Shown here: positions 1-10,630 of the stretch, piece after piece
How the letters are laid out: each line of letters opens with the position of its first letter
How positions within the stretch are numbered: position 1 is the first letter of the stretch
The notes under the pieces: generated by a model
Told to the model about the DNA's origin: nothing
Databases searched by the model: none
What the model saw: the letters and a program-made list of their open reading frames with translations, nothing else
Made by a program: the position numbers and the translations under genes
From: Rheum nobile
Lineage: Eukaryota > Streptophyta > Magnoliopsida > Caryophyllales > Polygonaceae
Assembly (NCBI GenBank): GCA_027886185.1
Contig: WOAB01000211.1
Coordinates: forward strand, 3,324,001-3,388,000
Reading direction: 5' to 3'
Length of the DNA: 64,000 nucleotides

Positions 1-1167
1 CTTGCATTTATTCCATATTTTTCTTATTTAACAATTAATTGATTGTTTTAATTATGTTGGGATAAATATTTCTATATTGTGTTTGAGAACTTATGTGTTA
101 TAATGGTGTAGTAAAATATGAATGATATACTAGGTTGTATATATTGCTAGAGACGACATTTTTTAATATTTTATTATTGTCGTAGGGTGGTAGTTGAACT
201 TTGGTGTGAATTTGGTGTGGACATGTATTCTTAGTTAGCATGAGTATGCGTAGGAACGTTATATACTTGTGAGGTTTAGTTGTTTCTTCATAATAGTATT
301 AAGAGGATTTTGCCCTAGTACTTTTGGTCATGATCATACCCTATATTCGAATATAAGTGGTGGTGCACTTGGCTAATGCCATTATTCAAGATTCGTCCCA
401 TGATAAATGAGATGGTGTGAATTAAAAGCTTTAACGTAATGCATGTTTTGAAAGTAAATAAGATAAGTTCTTATATGCACATAATTTAAACTTTGCGCGA
501 GAAGTATAATGTGAAAACCGCTCGGGATCCTGTCTAAGTAAGTCCTCTTTCCAATCTGAAATTGCACAACATGCATGTTGTGAGGTTGTTTGAGGACCCA
601 ATTAGTCAAATGAGTCATTTTAAGAACCTTGGTGTGTTCTTATTATAAATGTTCCCAAACAAATACATAAATTTCCTATAAGACTTAAATTCATTGGAGT
701 CTTCTCTTGAATCATGTCTCTTCCTTTGTTTTAGTGGAAGTATTTTAGTTATATATCGTCTATCGGCTTTCATTCGAGATACAATGATAGTAACTGGATA
801 CGACCACATAGAACATCTCATAAATACCCTTGAGGAAGTAGAATTCCGACGTTGGAGGCAACTATTATTTTTGGATATTTTTATTAAATAAGGTTAAAGA
901 TCCTAAAGTTATATTTTAGGTTTATAACCTATTGTGTCATTTTTGGTATTTTCCATTAAGTCTTCCGCTACGACATTTTCTATAATTCAGTATTCGATTA
1001 CAATTGCTAATTTCTATAACGTCATTTGTAAAACATTATTATGAGATTATGAATGTTTTATGTATTATTTTATATTTGTGATCAATACTGTAAGCCTTGG
1101 GTGATTTCAGATATGTGTTCCGAGGTCACTGGCGGTAGTATTCCTAATATAATTTAGGGTTGTTACA
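1..1167 (+). mobile_element. Tekay-like LTR, 3' part, cut by window edge
   Basis: The sequence ends in TTGTTACA at 1167 and is followed at once by Tat reverse transcriptase DNA, so this is a retrotransposon LTR end inserted in a Tat element. Its last ~350 bases resemble the reverse complement of the LTR at 37418-39835; for example CACTGGCGGTA near 1128 and the TTCGAGA region near 773 match 37460-37470 and 37880-37890. No coding is visible. It could be a solo LTR or the 3' LTR of an element lying to the left; the 5' end is not in view. The two LTRs are clearly diverged, so this is an old insertion. Confidence 0.6.
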
Positions 1168-2776
1168 AGCTCAGTCAAGTCGACATAGACTCTCTACCTT
1201 TTGTTCTTCTTCTTTACAACCACCATGTTGGCTAACCAATATGGATAGCGGGCTTCTATGATCTTGCCGGTCTCCAACAAAACTAGTACATCCTTGTCTA
1301 TCACCTTGTTCCTATCTGATGCAAACTTTCTTCACTTCTGCTTGACTGGTGTGTTGGACATCTACGTTGAGTTTGTGCATGACTTTTCGGCGAACTTTTT
1401 CTTCATGGGATTATGTGACTTTCGAGGCCACCTGTCGACATCGCCTAGTTTAAATATCACCTTCACTACGTCGGTCACACCGACAGTGAACGAGTGTTGG
1501 TGTAGAGGCGAATAGGTCCCCCAGTCGTTGCCAATCATACTTGTTGTTGAGGACGTTGTTGTTACGAACGTTGTTGACGGTGCGATTTCTTGGATTTTAA
1601 CAAGGATAGGGCTTGTAATGGGTTTCTCCTTTGTTGAAGCGTTTGTTGATTCACGTCGGCTCCTATGTCTCTCCTTGCATAAGATCGTCGTCTTCCAGAC
1701 GAATATCAACCATGGACTTGGCTTGAACATCTTTAAATGTCTGACTTTGCTATTTAGTCAAATTGTGATAGAGGTCTGATTTCTCATAAAATCCTCTTTA
1801 GAATGTCTTTATGGCATCTTCTGAAGCGTTCAACTGCTCACAAATTGGGTTTTGAACTACTTGATAAGCCTAGTGAAAGAAGAGATGTTGCTGTTGAGTT
1901 GGTGTATGAACCAAGTCAATGCGGAGCCTTTTAGGGTGGGCCCAAGCCACTTGCACATCACACTCTTTCAGGTGTTTAGGCATCACGCTCATCATCATCA
2001 TCCTCTGTTTGTGCAATGAGATGTGTTCATCGGGATCATTTTCCCATCATACGACCACATGCCAGGGACCATGTACTTCTTAGGGATTTCAACGTGAGCG
2101 ATAGCGTCGGTGAAAGGTCAGTCGACGTAGCTATCATCGCATTTCCCCTCGATAGGTCATGGTACCCCTGATATTTGAGCAAATAATTCATCCAAAGTTA
2201 TAAGCTTCTCACACATCTTTCTCTCAATGATGTCATCAAACGAATCCATCGGTAGCGCCTCCATCGGTTAGCCGTTTCAGGATTATGGATGAATTGACCT
2301 ATCGTCGCCATCGACGGGACCCTCCTGCACCCATGGACAACATCAAGGGTGGAGATGAAAAGGAAGGGTCGATAGCGACAGACTCGAGGTTGAGACGCCT
2401 GACAATGTTGTCATCGCAAATGTATTAAAGTCGAGAACGAGATACGGGTGGCGGTATGGACACGTTCTAGGTATGAAACATCTCGTTCTCTTTCAACGCC
2501 TCTTGGAGTTGAGCTTCAAACTAGGATCACTTCCTTAAAGTCTTCATCTTTTCACAGAGTTTTGCCATGTCGGTTGTGTGTTGGTCCCCCTAACCGTTGG
2601 GACCAGCCTGATCGATCAGATTTTTAGAGGGTGTCATCTCTGTGGTGATGACTACATCATCGGATCCTGTAACGCCGTTGGTAGGTCCGTCGGTGGACAT
2701 GATGTAATGGTTGTAGTCTTGGTGGTCAAAAATAAGTGTATTCTTTTTTACTCCCAGATCCATGGTGGGCGCCAAT
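1168..2776 (-). pseudogene. Tat-type gag-pol remnant (RT start joined to gag)
   Basis: Reading leftward from the LTR at 2777, the DNA aligns with the gag of the Tat element at 12402-22185: gag start near 2750-2480, the hydrophobic gag core near 2100-1980, and a gag tail with an RWPRKS-like motif near 1430. It then jumps to the start of reverse transcriptase at about 1380-1168, which matches 18840-19050. The protease between gag and RT is missing. Many stops and frameshifts are present. The rest of pol lies beyond the LTR insertion that ends at 1167 and is outside the window. Confidence 0.6.
2764..2774 (-). other. Primer-binding site of Tat remnant
   Basis: On the minus strand TGGCGCCCACC lies two bases inside the 5' LTR end at 2777, the position of a tRNA primer-binding site. 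It resembles the site of Tat-A (TGGCGTCCACC). Confidence 0.55.
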
Positions 2777-3299
2777 TATTTTTGGCGAATTACGTATTAG
2801 GACACGATCCTCTTTGATTGTGGAGTATAGGGTGATTGATTACACGATTGGGAACAAAAGTAAGCTTCTTGTAGGAATTGTATTATATTGACCGGTAGGT
2901 GTATGTTTCTCTTACAAGAGTTGGATACCCTCCTTATATAGAGGTCCATGGATAATCCAAGTAGAGATAGAATTGCCATAAATACAAGATATTATATTTA
3001 CTTGGAGCATAAGTAGGATAAAATAGATAAGATAAGATATTTACTTATATAAGACTTCCAATCTTATATCTTAGTATATTCCCTAAAATGTGAGCTTGAT
3101 GGGTTCCATATCTTGTTGAGATAAGACAACTTTATTTATGGCAACGTACAACATCTTCAATGGACGCGTCGTTCCATAATTCTTCCTCGATGTGCTTCAT
3201 GATTATAATCTCCATTGCGTCTCTTCTAATGTTGATATGTGGCAACGTGTCTTAACGAATTAGGGCACTCCACGTAGACGGGATCTGAGGGTCCTAACA
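2777..3299 (-). mobile_element. 5' LTR of Tat remnant
   Basis: About 523 bp. On the plus strand it runs from TATTTTTGG (TG decayed to TA) next to the primer-binding site to CCTAACA at 3299, giving the expected TG...CA form apart from the decayed base. A TATA-like CTATATAAG lies on the minus strand at 2933-2941. The length matches the Tat-B LTR (518 bp) but the sequence differs, so this is a separate Tat family. Confidence 0.55.
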
Positions 3300-3840
3300 A
3301 CATCCATGCCAAATTTCAGGCCAATGAGAGGAGGGGTGCTCGGAGAAGTGCATGAAGAGCACCACCAAGGCGTCATCGCCGCTAGGGATGAGGAAACGCG
3401 AGCCGACCCATCCATCCGCTTGTATGAATGGGAGGATATGGCCAATATATTTAGCTCATGCAGCCCGTTTAGCCTAGCCCCCCTTGTTTATGCGGGCGGG
3501 ACGCAAACATTGATAATAACCCATTTGGCCCGGATAGCCCGTCCGGACGCCCGACTTAATTTGTAAATATTTATATATATATATATATATCAAATATAAT
3601 GTATAACATTCTATATATAAATATAAATAGACTTAATCTAACTCTAATCAAACATTTTATGCATATTCGCCTCCATGTTGTATTATTTTGGGACGCTCGT
3701 TTATGTTTTGTTATTTTGTGGGACAAATTTATTATGAATGTCGATGGTTTGTGTATACTATTATGTTAACAACATGGATTTTATTTCTTTTAATTAGAGG
3801 TATTAAGCATGTTGTATTGTTATATGGGTGCGGATCAGAT
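3300..3840. other. Unrecognised DNA with a TA microsatellite
   Basis: No family is recognised. The first 260 bp are GC-richer and open in one frame (3306-3566), but the predicted peptide has no known motif. A (TA)n run occupies 3572-3590 and the rest is AT-rich and non-coding. Confidence 0.4.
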
Positions 3841-4830
3841 GAGAAAGGGAGCTAGGGTGAGAAATGAGAATGAACATGGGCCATTTGATCCAAGGAAACT
3901 AAAGGCCCAGATTAAAAATCCAAAAAAACAATAATATGGCACGGCCAAATTTTATTTAAAAAAATGCGTATTTTTTGGGGAAAATACGGGCGGGTGCATG
4001 TGCATGCATTTTTCTTTTTAATTCTCTAGCACATACAACACAAAAATCATGCACATAGAGACTTATTTTCATACACATACAGGCAAAATTTGTGCATTTT
4101 TTAACTCGTCCACATAAAGTCAAATGAAACACAAACTTGTGCACATTTCAAGAAGTGCATAAGTTGTTGCATTTATATGCATGAGTTTTCACTAAACAAA
4201 GACAAGCAAATATTCATGCACAAACTCGTGCACATTCTGAAAAGTGCATCAGTTTTTGCATGTATGTGCATGAGTTTCCACTTACACAAAGCAACACATA
4301 TAGTCAAAATCTATGCACATACAGGCACAAACTTGTGCACATTCCAAAAAGTGCATAAGTTTTTGCCTGTATGTGAATGAGTTTCCACGTAAATAAAGTC
4401 ACACATACAATCAAAACCTATGCATATACAAGCACAAACTTGTGCACATTCTGGGAAGTACATAAGTTTTTGTTTGTATGTTCATGGATTTTTACTTACA
4501 CAATTTTATTTCTAGAAAATATGTAAGTGGAAACTCATGCACACCTAGTACAAATTACATGCACATACAAGTATAAAGGCATACACTTAAAAAAGAATGC
4601 ACATATAGTTCAAAACTCAGGTATATATTAACCTTGAAAAACTATACACAAGTAGAATTTAGATGCAAATACAAGTCCAAATCCATGCACACACAACCCG
4701 AAACCTATGCACATCTCATATCTTGTGCGCACACATTCTTTAGAAGTTTTTTTCAAAAATACGCGTTTGTTTTTTAAAAAAACAACGGCGTGCATTTTTA
4801 TACTCATTTCTCACTCTAATAATCTTTCTC
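3841..4830. mobile_element. Non-coding element with terminal inverted repeats
   Basis: Bases 3841-3868 and the reverse complement of 4803-4830 agree at about 22 of 28 positions, sharing GAGAAAG at the outer end and GTGAGAAATGAG at the inner end. Between them lie AC-rich tandem repeats (4131-4540) and an exact 21-bp inverted repeat (4265-4285 with 4523-4543). No transposase is encoded. This is best read as a non-autonomous DNA transposon (MITE or foldback type). I could not find a clear target duplication, so the superfamily is unassigned. Confidence 0.45.
4131..4540. repeat. Tandem repeat, unit about 107 bp, about 4 copies
   Basis: Units beginning ACAAACTYGTGCACATT start at 4131, 4220, 4327 and 4434 (spacings 89, 107 and 107). 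Each contains GTGCATAAGTTTTTG and a GAGTTTCCAC block. A decayed partial unit precedes the first. The array is non-coding and sits inside the inverted-repeat element. Confidence 0.7.
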
Positions 4831-5138
4831 TCTTGAACATTTATCTGGTTATATATTTTAACAACTTTTTTATGGGTATTGTGCATTTTGTTAAACAAAT
4901 CTGTGTGGTCTTTTACATGTTTTTTATGTCTTAAGGGTTATCTGGGACCTGCAGGCTACCTGAGTTTCGGTGTCTAGATGGATCCGGACACCCTCCCCAG
5001 TCCGTTTCCATTGCTTATCCGGATCCGACTTAGGTGCTTAGGCTTGACTTTTGGTCAAAGCCCATCCCTGATCCGGGTTTGCTCAGGTCTACTCTTCGCT
5101 CACCCGTCGAGCCATAATTTAAGGCATTTAATTTCCCC
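4831..5138. other. Unrecognised non-coding DNA
   Basis: AT-rich at first, then a stretch with several GGATCCGGAC-like pieces. No open frame of note and no recognised repeat. Confidence 0.4.
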
Positions 5139-5143
5139 TGCAC

Positions 5144-5344
5144 TATAACACACCAGATTTGTAATCCTTTATAAGGATTAGAGTTCTACCCATGTCAACA
5201 AGAACTCTTCCTTTTTAGGGTTCAAGTGACGACAAAGAGTTCTAAAGTTAAGCGTGCTACGGAGGGAGTAGTACCAGAATGTGTGACCTCCTAGGAAGTT
5301 CCCAGGTTGGCATGAATTAGCGCTTCTAAGGCCTCGGGCTTACA
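5144..5344 (+). repeat. Cassandra 5' LTR
   Basis: 201 bp, ending in TTACA. The first dinucleotide is TA, where the 3' LTR has TG. It contains the 5S-like block at about 5236-5312. Confidence 0.9.
5236..5312 (+). other. 5S-rRNA-like segment in Cassandra 5' LTR
   Basis: Box A-like AAAGTTAAGCGTGCT (5244-5258) and box C-like AGAATGTGTGACCTC (5276-5290) stand in the order and spacing of the 5S gene internal promoter, followed by a CCTAGGAAGTT 3' segment. Several changes from 5S rRNA, including GTGTGACC for GGGTGACC, make this a derived sequence rather than a working 5S gene. Confidence 0.85.
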
Positions 5345-5461
5345 AATGGTATCAGAGCCGACTCTAGGTTACGAGTGGACTTGGTCCCTTGGACGGTCGC
5401 TCGACCCAAAGGGTGGTCTTTGGGCCTTGACGTGGTCATCAATGGTTTAAGTGGGGGTGAT

Positions 5462-5663
5462 TGTAACACCCCAGATTTGTAATCCTTTATAAGGATTAAA
5501 GTGCTACCCATGTCAACAAGAGCTCTTCCTTTTCAGGGTTCAAGTGAGGACAGAGAACTTTGAAGTTAAGTGTGCTAGGGCGAGAGTAGTAACAAAATGG
5601 GTGAGCTCCTGGAAATTTCCAGGGTTGGCATGGACTAGCGCTTCTAAGGCCTCGGGCCTTACA
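5462..5663 (+). repeat. Cassandra 3' LTR with 5S-like segment
   Basis: 202 bp, TGTAACACC to CTTACA. Its 5S-like block (about 5553-5630) has box A-like GAAGTTAAGTGTGCT (5562-5576), GGCGAGAGTAGTA and box C-like ATGGGTGAGCTCC. It keeps GGCGAGAGTAGTA better than the 5' LTR, while the 5' LTR keeps box A better. Confidence 0.9.
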
Positions 5664-5668
5664 TGCAC

Positions 5669-6195
5669 AAACCACCTTGGAACTAAGTTGTGAGGGTACC
5701 TTGGACTATTTTGGCACCCAACTAGGAGATACTCTAAGTTTGGATCAATTTGGAGCACCTTTGCTGGACCATGTACTTAAGGGTCGAAGGGTACTTATAA
5801 GGATCACGCCTCTTGATGCTTAGTTCAAGGTAAAAAGATGCAAGCTTTGCGTCTCCAAGTTAGGTTCGAAGCAACTCTTCCTTCGATGTTGATTCTTTGT
5901 GAAATTGGTAGTTTGATGATTGAGTTTGAAGCCGATCTTTTTAAGGTTATTTTCTGGATAGTTAGGGGGATAAGTAACCTATACTCTCGTGGATATAACT
6001 CACCACTCAAGTAAATAACAAGATCTAGCAAACTTGAGATACAACTCACTCAAGAACACTTGATCACCACTAGATGTAACACACGAGCAAAACTAAATTT
6101 TCTGGGAAATTCTTGACAAAACAAGCAGAGTATTCTCTGGTTTTAGATGATGATTAATGTTCCTAACAAGTGGCAAAGCATAGGCTATAAGTAGC
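5669..6195. other. Unrecognised DNA between Cassandra and Athila-C
   Basis: No coding or known family is seen. It ends in GTAGC (6191-6195), the left target duplication of the Athila element. It is part of the older DNA into which Cassandra, Athila-C and Tat-A were inserted; further pieces are 12129-12401 and 22186-23328. Confidence 0.5.
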
Positions 6196-7655
6196 TGATA
6201 AGCACTACTTTGTAGGGCTCAAGTAAGAGTCTTTAGAGGGTTTATTGGTGCCATTCAGGTAGATTTAGACACATTCATGTGTATGGCGTTTGGGGGCGAA
6301 GTTTGGTGTTTTTGGAGGTGTTTGAGCTGTTTTGGGGATCATAGGAAGCCACAAGGAGAAGACGCCAAGGAAGTGAAGAGAAGAGTAGAAGAACAGTGTG
6401 CTGAATTCAATTGGTTCGTTCTCTCTACTCAGATGTCCAAATAGAGTGATTCCAATTCGAGGAGTTAGATCTTGAAGTCTACGGCAAGTTCTCAAAATAT
6501 GAGCGCAATCCGAGTTGGGAATCAAAAGTTATGACGTTTTTACTGAAGTGTCGCAGAAGCTGAAGTACTGGAATCCCACCGCACCCAACGGTGGGCACTG
6601 CCGCACCCGCGGCGAGGTCGTCAGAGAACTGGAGTTTCTGTTAAATGGCCGCACTCGGCGGTGGAGCCACCGCACCCGCGGTGGAGAGGCGCTGAACACT
6701 TTTCTCGGCTTATTTCCGAGATCTTTTATCTGTTTTTATTTTATTTCTGAAACTTTATTTCCAAGTTTGTTATTTTTCTTTTCTTTATTTTTCTGAATTA
6801 TTACTTTAGTATTTAAGTTAGGTTTAAGACTCTTTTAGAGGATCAAATTCTCTAACCCTAGTTGCCACCTTTCTACGTTTTTTCTCTCAAAAACCCTATG
6901 GAGAACTAAACCTCCATTGTTGCACTTGACAGTTTGAAGCCAGCAATTGATTGGTTGTGAGTTTTCTACTCTTGTTCGTTTTCCTATCTAGTTGGATTAA
7001 TTCTCTTGTGCTTAAATGTTTATTGGTTTATGTTGATTTATCTAGAGTAGCTACCTAGGTTTATTGATATCTTCCTAATTGCTAGGACTTGTGATTCTGG
7101 GTTCGGGTTGCATATCTAGTGGCGAACACGATTGTGCGTATAGGGGATCCGAGCGCATAATTGTGAGAGAGAGTTAATTGCATGCTTATAGTAACGGGTT
7201 GTTTCTATTGCATGTGTCTTGTTAATCCTTGGTTGAATGCTATTGCTTTATTGAGTTCTGAAGGTTTTTGGATTTGATTTAGTAATAAGTACTATTAGGA
7301 CTGGTAGAACTAATAGTTATCTAAGATCGGGATAAGAACAACTATAGGAAAGTTGAGAACTTGAGATTGATAGAATTCCGTGATCGACCTTTCTATTGTT
7401 GTGTGGATCTCTGTTGAGTGTGGCGCTTTTTCCCATCATATTTACAACCTTTTCCTGCGAACTTATTTACTTGTTTCCTTATTGCTTGTTACGAGAAACA
7501 CAAACAACCCCCCCCCCCTAATTCCTAGTTGGTGATAACAAATTGCATAAGTTGATAACCTGACTCTCTGTGGGATCGACCCTGACTTGCTTGCTATACT
7601 ACTTAGTAGGTATTTTGGGATTTATTTGATATGCATCACGACTTTAGCTCTGTCA
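6196..7655 (+). repeat. Athila-C 5' LTR
   Basis: Runs from TGATAAGCAC to AGCTCTGTCA. It carries GC-rich dyad motifs at 6576-6612 and 6653-6681 (CCGCACCCGCGG exact at 6601-6612 and 6670-6681), a C homopolymer near 7508 and the conserved U5 block with GTGGGATCGACCC at 7570-7610. Confidence 0.9.
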
Positions 7656-7659
7656 AATT

Positions 7660-7677
7660 TGGCGCCGTTGCCGGGGA
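7660..7677 (+). other. Primer-binding site of Athila-C
   Basis: TGGCGCCGTTGCCGGGGA begins four bases after the LTR end. This is the well-known Athila primer-binding site, read as complementary to the 3' end of tRNA-Asp. Confidence 0.85.
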
Positions 7678-7795
7678 GTCAAATTTTCTGTTTTTGTGAT
7701 TTGTTTGTTGCCTACCTTGGTGTGGACCTATCTTACGGTCCACACCCGTGCTACTGATTTTTGTATATTTTTTTTTTTTTGCTTTTGATACAGAT

Positions 7796-9244
7796 ATGGA
7801 TTTCTGGGGAGAGCCGCGATATGACCCATACTCCTACGCATACACTCCAGGGTGGAGAGATTACCCCAATTCGAGTTATGGGTACCAACAATACCCTCCA
7901 TATGGTCATGACTACCAGGAGTTCTACCCGGAGCCACAATCGTTCTACCAACAGGGTGCTCCACAGCAGTACAATCCGGCCTATGAGCATAGCCCGCCAG
8001 TGTCTAATCCTAGCCCCTCCATGTCAACTGAAGATATGCTCCAAGCTCTGGATTAGCACTTCAGCACTCATGTTCAGGCCACAACATCAAGCATAAAGAA
8101 TTTGGAGACACAGGTGAGCCAAATGGCTGAGGCGATTACAAGGATTGATCAGCGGACTTCGGGAAATCTACCATCTCAAACGGTAGTGAGCCCGAGGGAA
8201 AACGTTAGCGCGATAACCCTTAGAAGTGGAAAGCAATTGCATGTCGATCCTAGTGCTGAAGAGGACGACTCAGGAAAAGAGGGTATTCTGGAAAATGACC
8301 GCACCCAGCGGCAAGGTGACCGCACCCGCGGCGAGCATGATTTGGAAAAACAGAATGTTCTGTCAAGTTCACCGCACCCAGCGGTGGCAACCACCGCACC
8401 CGCGGCAAGCGGTACTGTTTCTCGAGAAAATTCTGGGGATCCACCGCACCCGGCGGTGACCTCTGGCCGCACCTGCGGCGAGACTTTTGGAGCTGTTGCT
8501 GAGCCTTATGTGGACACCTACGTTCGTCCATACTTTCCTCCTCTCGATTCCGAGAAGCCACCCGCCCCATTCCCAGAGGCGCTCAAGGAGTTGGGCCTTC
8601 CAGACGATATTTGGGACCGCAAGGTGCTTTCTGAGGAAGAATATTTTTTGGGACTGGAGGAATTCAGTGACCAAGAGGAGGAGAGTCGCAATTGCGGAAA
8701 CGATCCTGCGACGCCCGCCCCTCTCGAAGATGCCCCGGCAGTCCCCGATCCTCTGGAGGCTGCCTATGATGAGTTTGTGCATCTAAACTCCTTCCCGCTT
8801 GTCTCGCTGCACCCCACTACACCCTTCCCTGAGGCTCTGAAGGACACCAAAATGGTAGAGAACGACAAAAACTTATTTGAAACCTTCAGTGACTGCAGAG
8901 AAACCATTCCCTTGGTCACGCTGGCTGACAGCACCCCTCGCTGCAAGGAAATGTTAAAGGTGCCGGGCTTGATCAAAAAGAAACCGAAGGGAAAGCACAA
9001 GAAGGAGGCCTTGATTCAAGTGGTGAATCTTTATATGCTGGATACGGGGCAAGATAAGCATACATGCCATGAGATGCTGGGTAGACCATTTTTGAAGATG
9101 GCAAGTGCATTCATAGATATGAACAGCGGCCCAACCATCATGAAGTGCACAAGCATGGGGGTCACGCTCAATCGGGAGTATACAAAGAGGCATCCCCCTG
9201 ATCCAGGCCCCAGGAGTTTAGTTGCTATGAGCAACCCAAGTTGA
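7796..9244 (+). pseudogene. Athila gag fused to a protease remnant, one amber stop
   Basis: One frame of 483 codons broken once, by TAG at 8054-8056. The first part (7796-8053) is rich in Tyr, Pro and Gln, like the late part of Athila Gag. After the stop come a coiled segment (LETQVSQMAEAITRI) and TLRSGKQL, both typical of Athila Gag. Residues coded by 8299-8475 contain the GC-rich dyad repeats in frame (SSPHPAV, TAPAASG, DPPHPAV). The end (about 9023-9241) resembles the C-terminal half of Athila protease (LGRPFLKMASAFIDM) and closes with SNPS. The catalytic DLGAS half of the protease and the N-terminal capsid part of Gag are missing. The start is the ATG in the leader after a T tract; upstream residues look like leader sequence. 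Confidence 0.7.
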
Positions 9245-10630
9245 GATGGAGTAATATGTCAAGCCATGACAATAACTAAGGCGCTGTCCGGGAGGCAACC
9301 CGAGGTATGTTTTTCTTTCTTTGCTTTTCTTTCTTTGTTTTTGCATTTTCTTTAGTGTGTTTTTGCTTTGTTTTTGTTCTTGTCTTTGTTTCTAACTAAC
9401 CTGCAGGGATGAGACCTATGCGAATTGAAGAAGGTGTTTCCCACACCATTGTAAGTCTTTTTTTTTCCTGCACTAATAAACTTTCCGAAAAAACCTTAAA
9501 CGGGGAGCAAAAAAAAAAAAAAAAACCAAAAAAAAAGAAAGAAGAATAATCGGAAATAAAAAAAAAAAAAAAAAAGTTTTACCGAAGGCTAGCTGTCCAG
9601 AGTTCCCCATGGAGAGAAGGTGTGCATCATGTTGTCAAGGAGGAGACATTCGCCCCACATTTTTATTTGGCAACGATGATGGCCCTACAGTCGACAGTTG
9701 GAGAGGAGGTACACCAGGGCCCACACCACGATGACATCTGGGCCCATTTTTTGTGTTCGCTGAAGACCGTGCAGCCCCGAATTCTTTGATTACCACTATT
9801 CACCAAAGTGGCTTCGTATGGTTGCACGGTAGATGAAGATCATGGAGTATTGAAGACGCACGCTAAACACCCGAGACCTGTGCGTCTATTGAAGACCGCC
9901 AGCAACAAAGGAAGTGTCCAAGCCAGCTCGGCGACGTTGTGAGTTATTTTTTGCTTTTCCCTATGCTCTATTCTTTTGTCTTTCATTACATTGAGGACAA
10001 TGCAATGTTTAAGCATGGGGGAGGGTTTTATACTTGTTACGTCGCTGAGGAGAAAAAGAATAAAGAAAAAAGCCAAAAATTGAAAAAAGGCATACATAAA
10101 AATCCTGGGATAGGTGAAAACCCGAAAGGGCGGCCTAGGCAATAAGTAGGTGGCTTGGACCAGCATTAGGCTGGGGTAATATGAGGTCAAGAGTGACGTG
10201 AGCTTATGTGAGCACATCTATGAAAAAAATATGAGTGGCTTGGTGAAAACCCGAAAGGGCGCCTTGGCAAAATGAGCGAAAAAGAAGAAGAGTGATTTTA
10301 GGATTTCTCTTTATTCTTGGCGAGGAGTCAAAAAAGGATTGTCGGGTAGGTCACTCTGGGAGGCATAAGGAGCAATAGATGGAGGCTAGGATTAGAGGTT
10401 ACTCACACTATTGGATGTCCGGGTTAAGCTTGGGGGAAGTACTCTGCTTGCCCCTTAAGCTTGTTGAGTATGGATGTGTTGTAGATGAGATTGGTGCCAG
10501 GAGCTTTGGCATGGGTTAGGTGACTTTTAGTTGGAGGATATGCTTCCTGAGACCTTGGATGCTGCATTGGAGGAGTAGACTCTTTATTAGTTTACTCGAG
10601 GACGAGCAAAGGTCTAAGCATGGGGGAGTT
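9245..10630 (+). other. Athila-C 3' non-coding region and polypurine tract
   Basis: Begins with GGGAGGCAACCC (about 9290), a motif that in full-length Athila elements stands downstream of pol. It then holds poly-A runs (9508-9575) and a 30-codon stretch (about 9610-9748) also present in Athila-D. A block with GAAAACCCGAAAGGGCG occurs at about 10116 and again at about 10243. The region closes with the purine tract at 10616-10630. There is no pol coding. Confidence 0.6.

Larger units (their letters stand above)
5144..5663 (+). mobile_element. Cassandra TRIM retrotransposon, complete
   Basis: A 520-bp element with 201- and 202-bp LTRs (5144-5344, 5462-5663) and a 117-bp interior. The interior opens with the initiator-Met primer-binding site TGGTATCAGAGC (5347-5358) and ends with a purine tract AAGTGGGGGTGA (5449-5460) before the 3' LTR. 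Both LTRs carry a 5S-rRNA-like segment, the hallmark of Cassandra, a non-autonomous family known across vascular plants. The target duplication TGCAC is perfect (5139-5143, 5664-5668). It encodes no protein, so other elements must supply reverse transcriptase and integrase. Confidence 0.92.

Noticed and set aside
3572..3590. TA run as a regulatory site
   Set aside because: Simple microsatellite with no gene nearby.
4131..4540. CRISPR-like array
   Set aside because: Units are long, diverged and AC-rich without unique spacers, in a plant genome.
5236..5630. Functional 5S rRNA genes
   Set aside because: The 5S similarity lies inside Cassandra LTRs and has several changes in promoter boxes.
9508..9575. 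Poly-A runs as retroposon (SINE or LINE) tails
   Set aside because: They lie within the Athila-C 3' region without a target duplication or a SINE/LINE body beside them.
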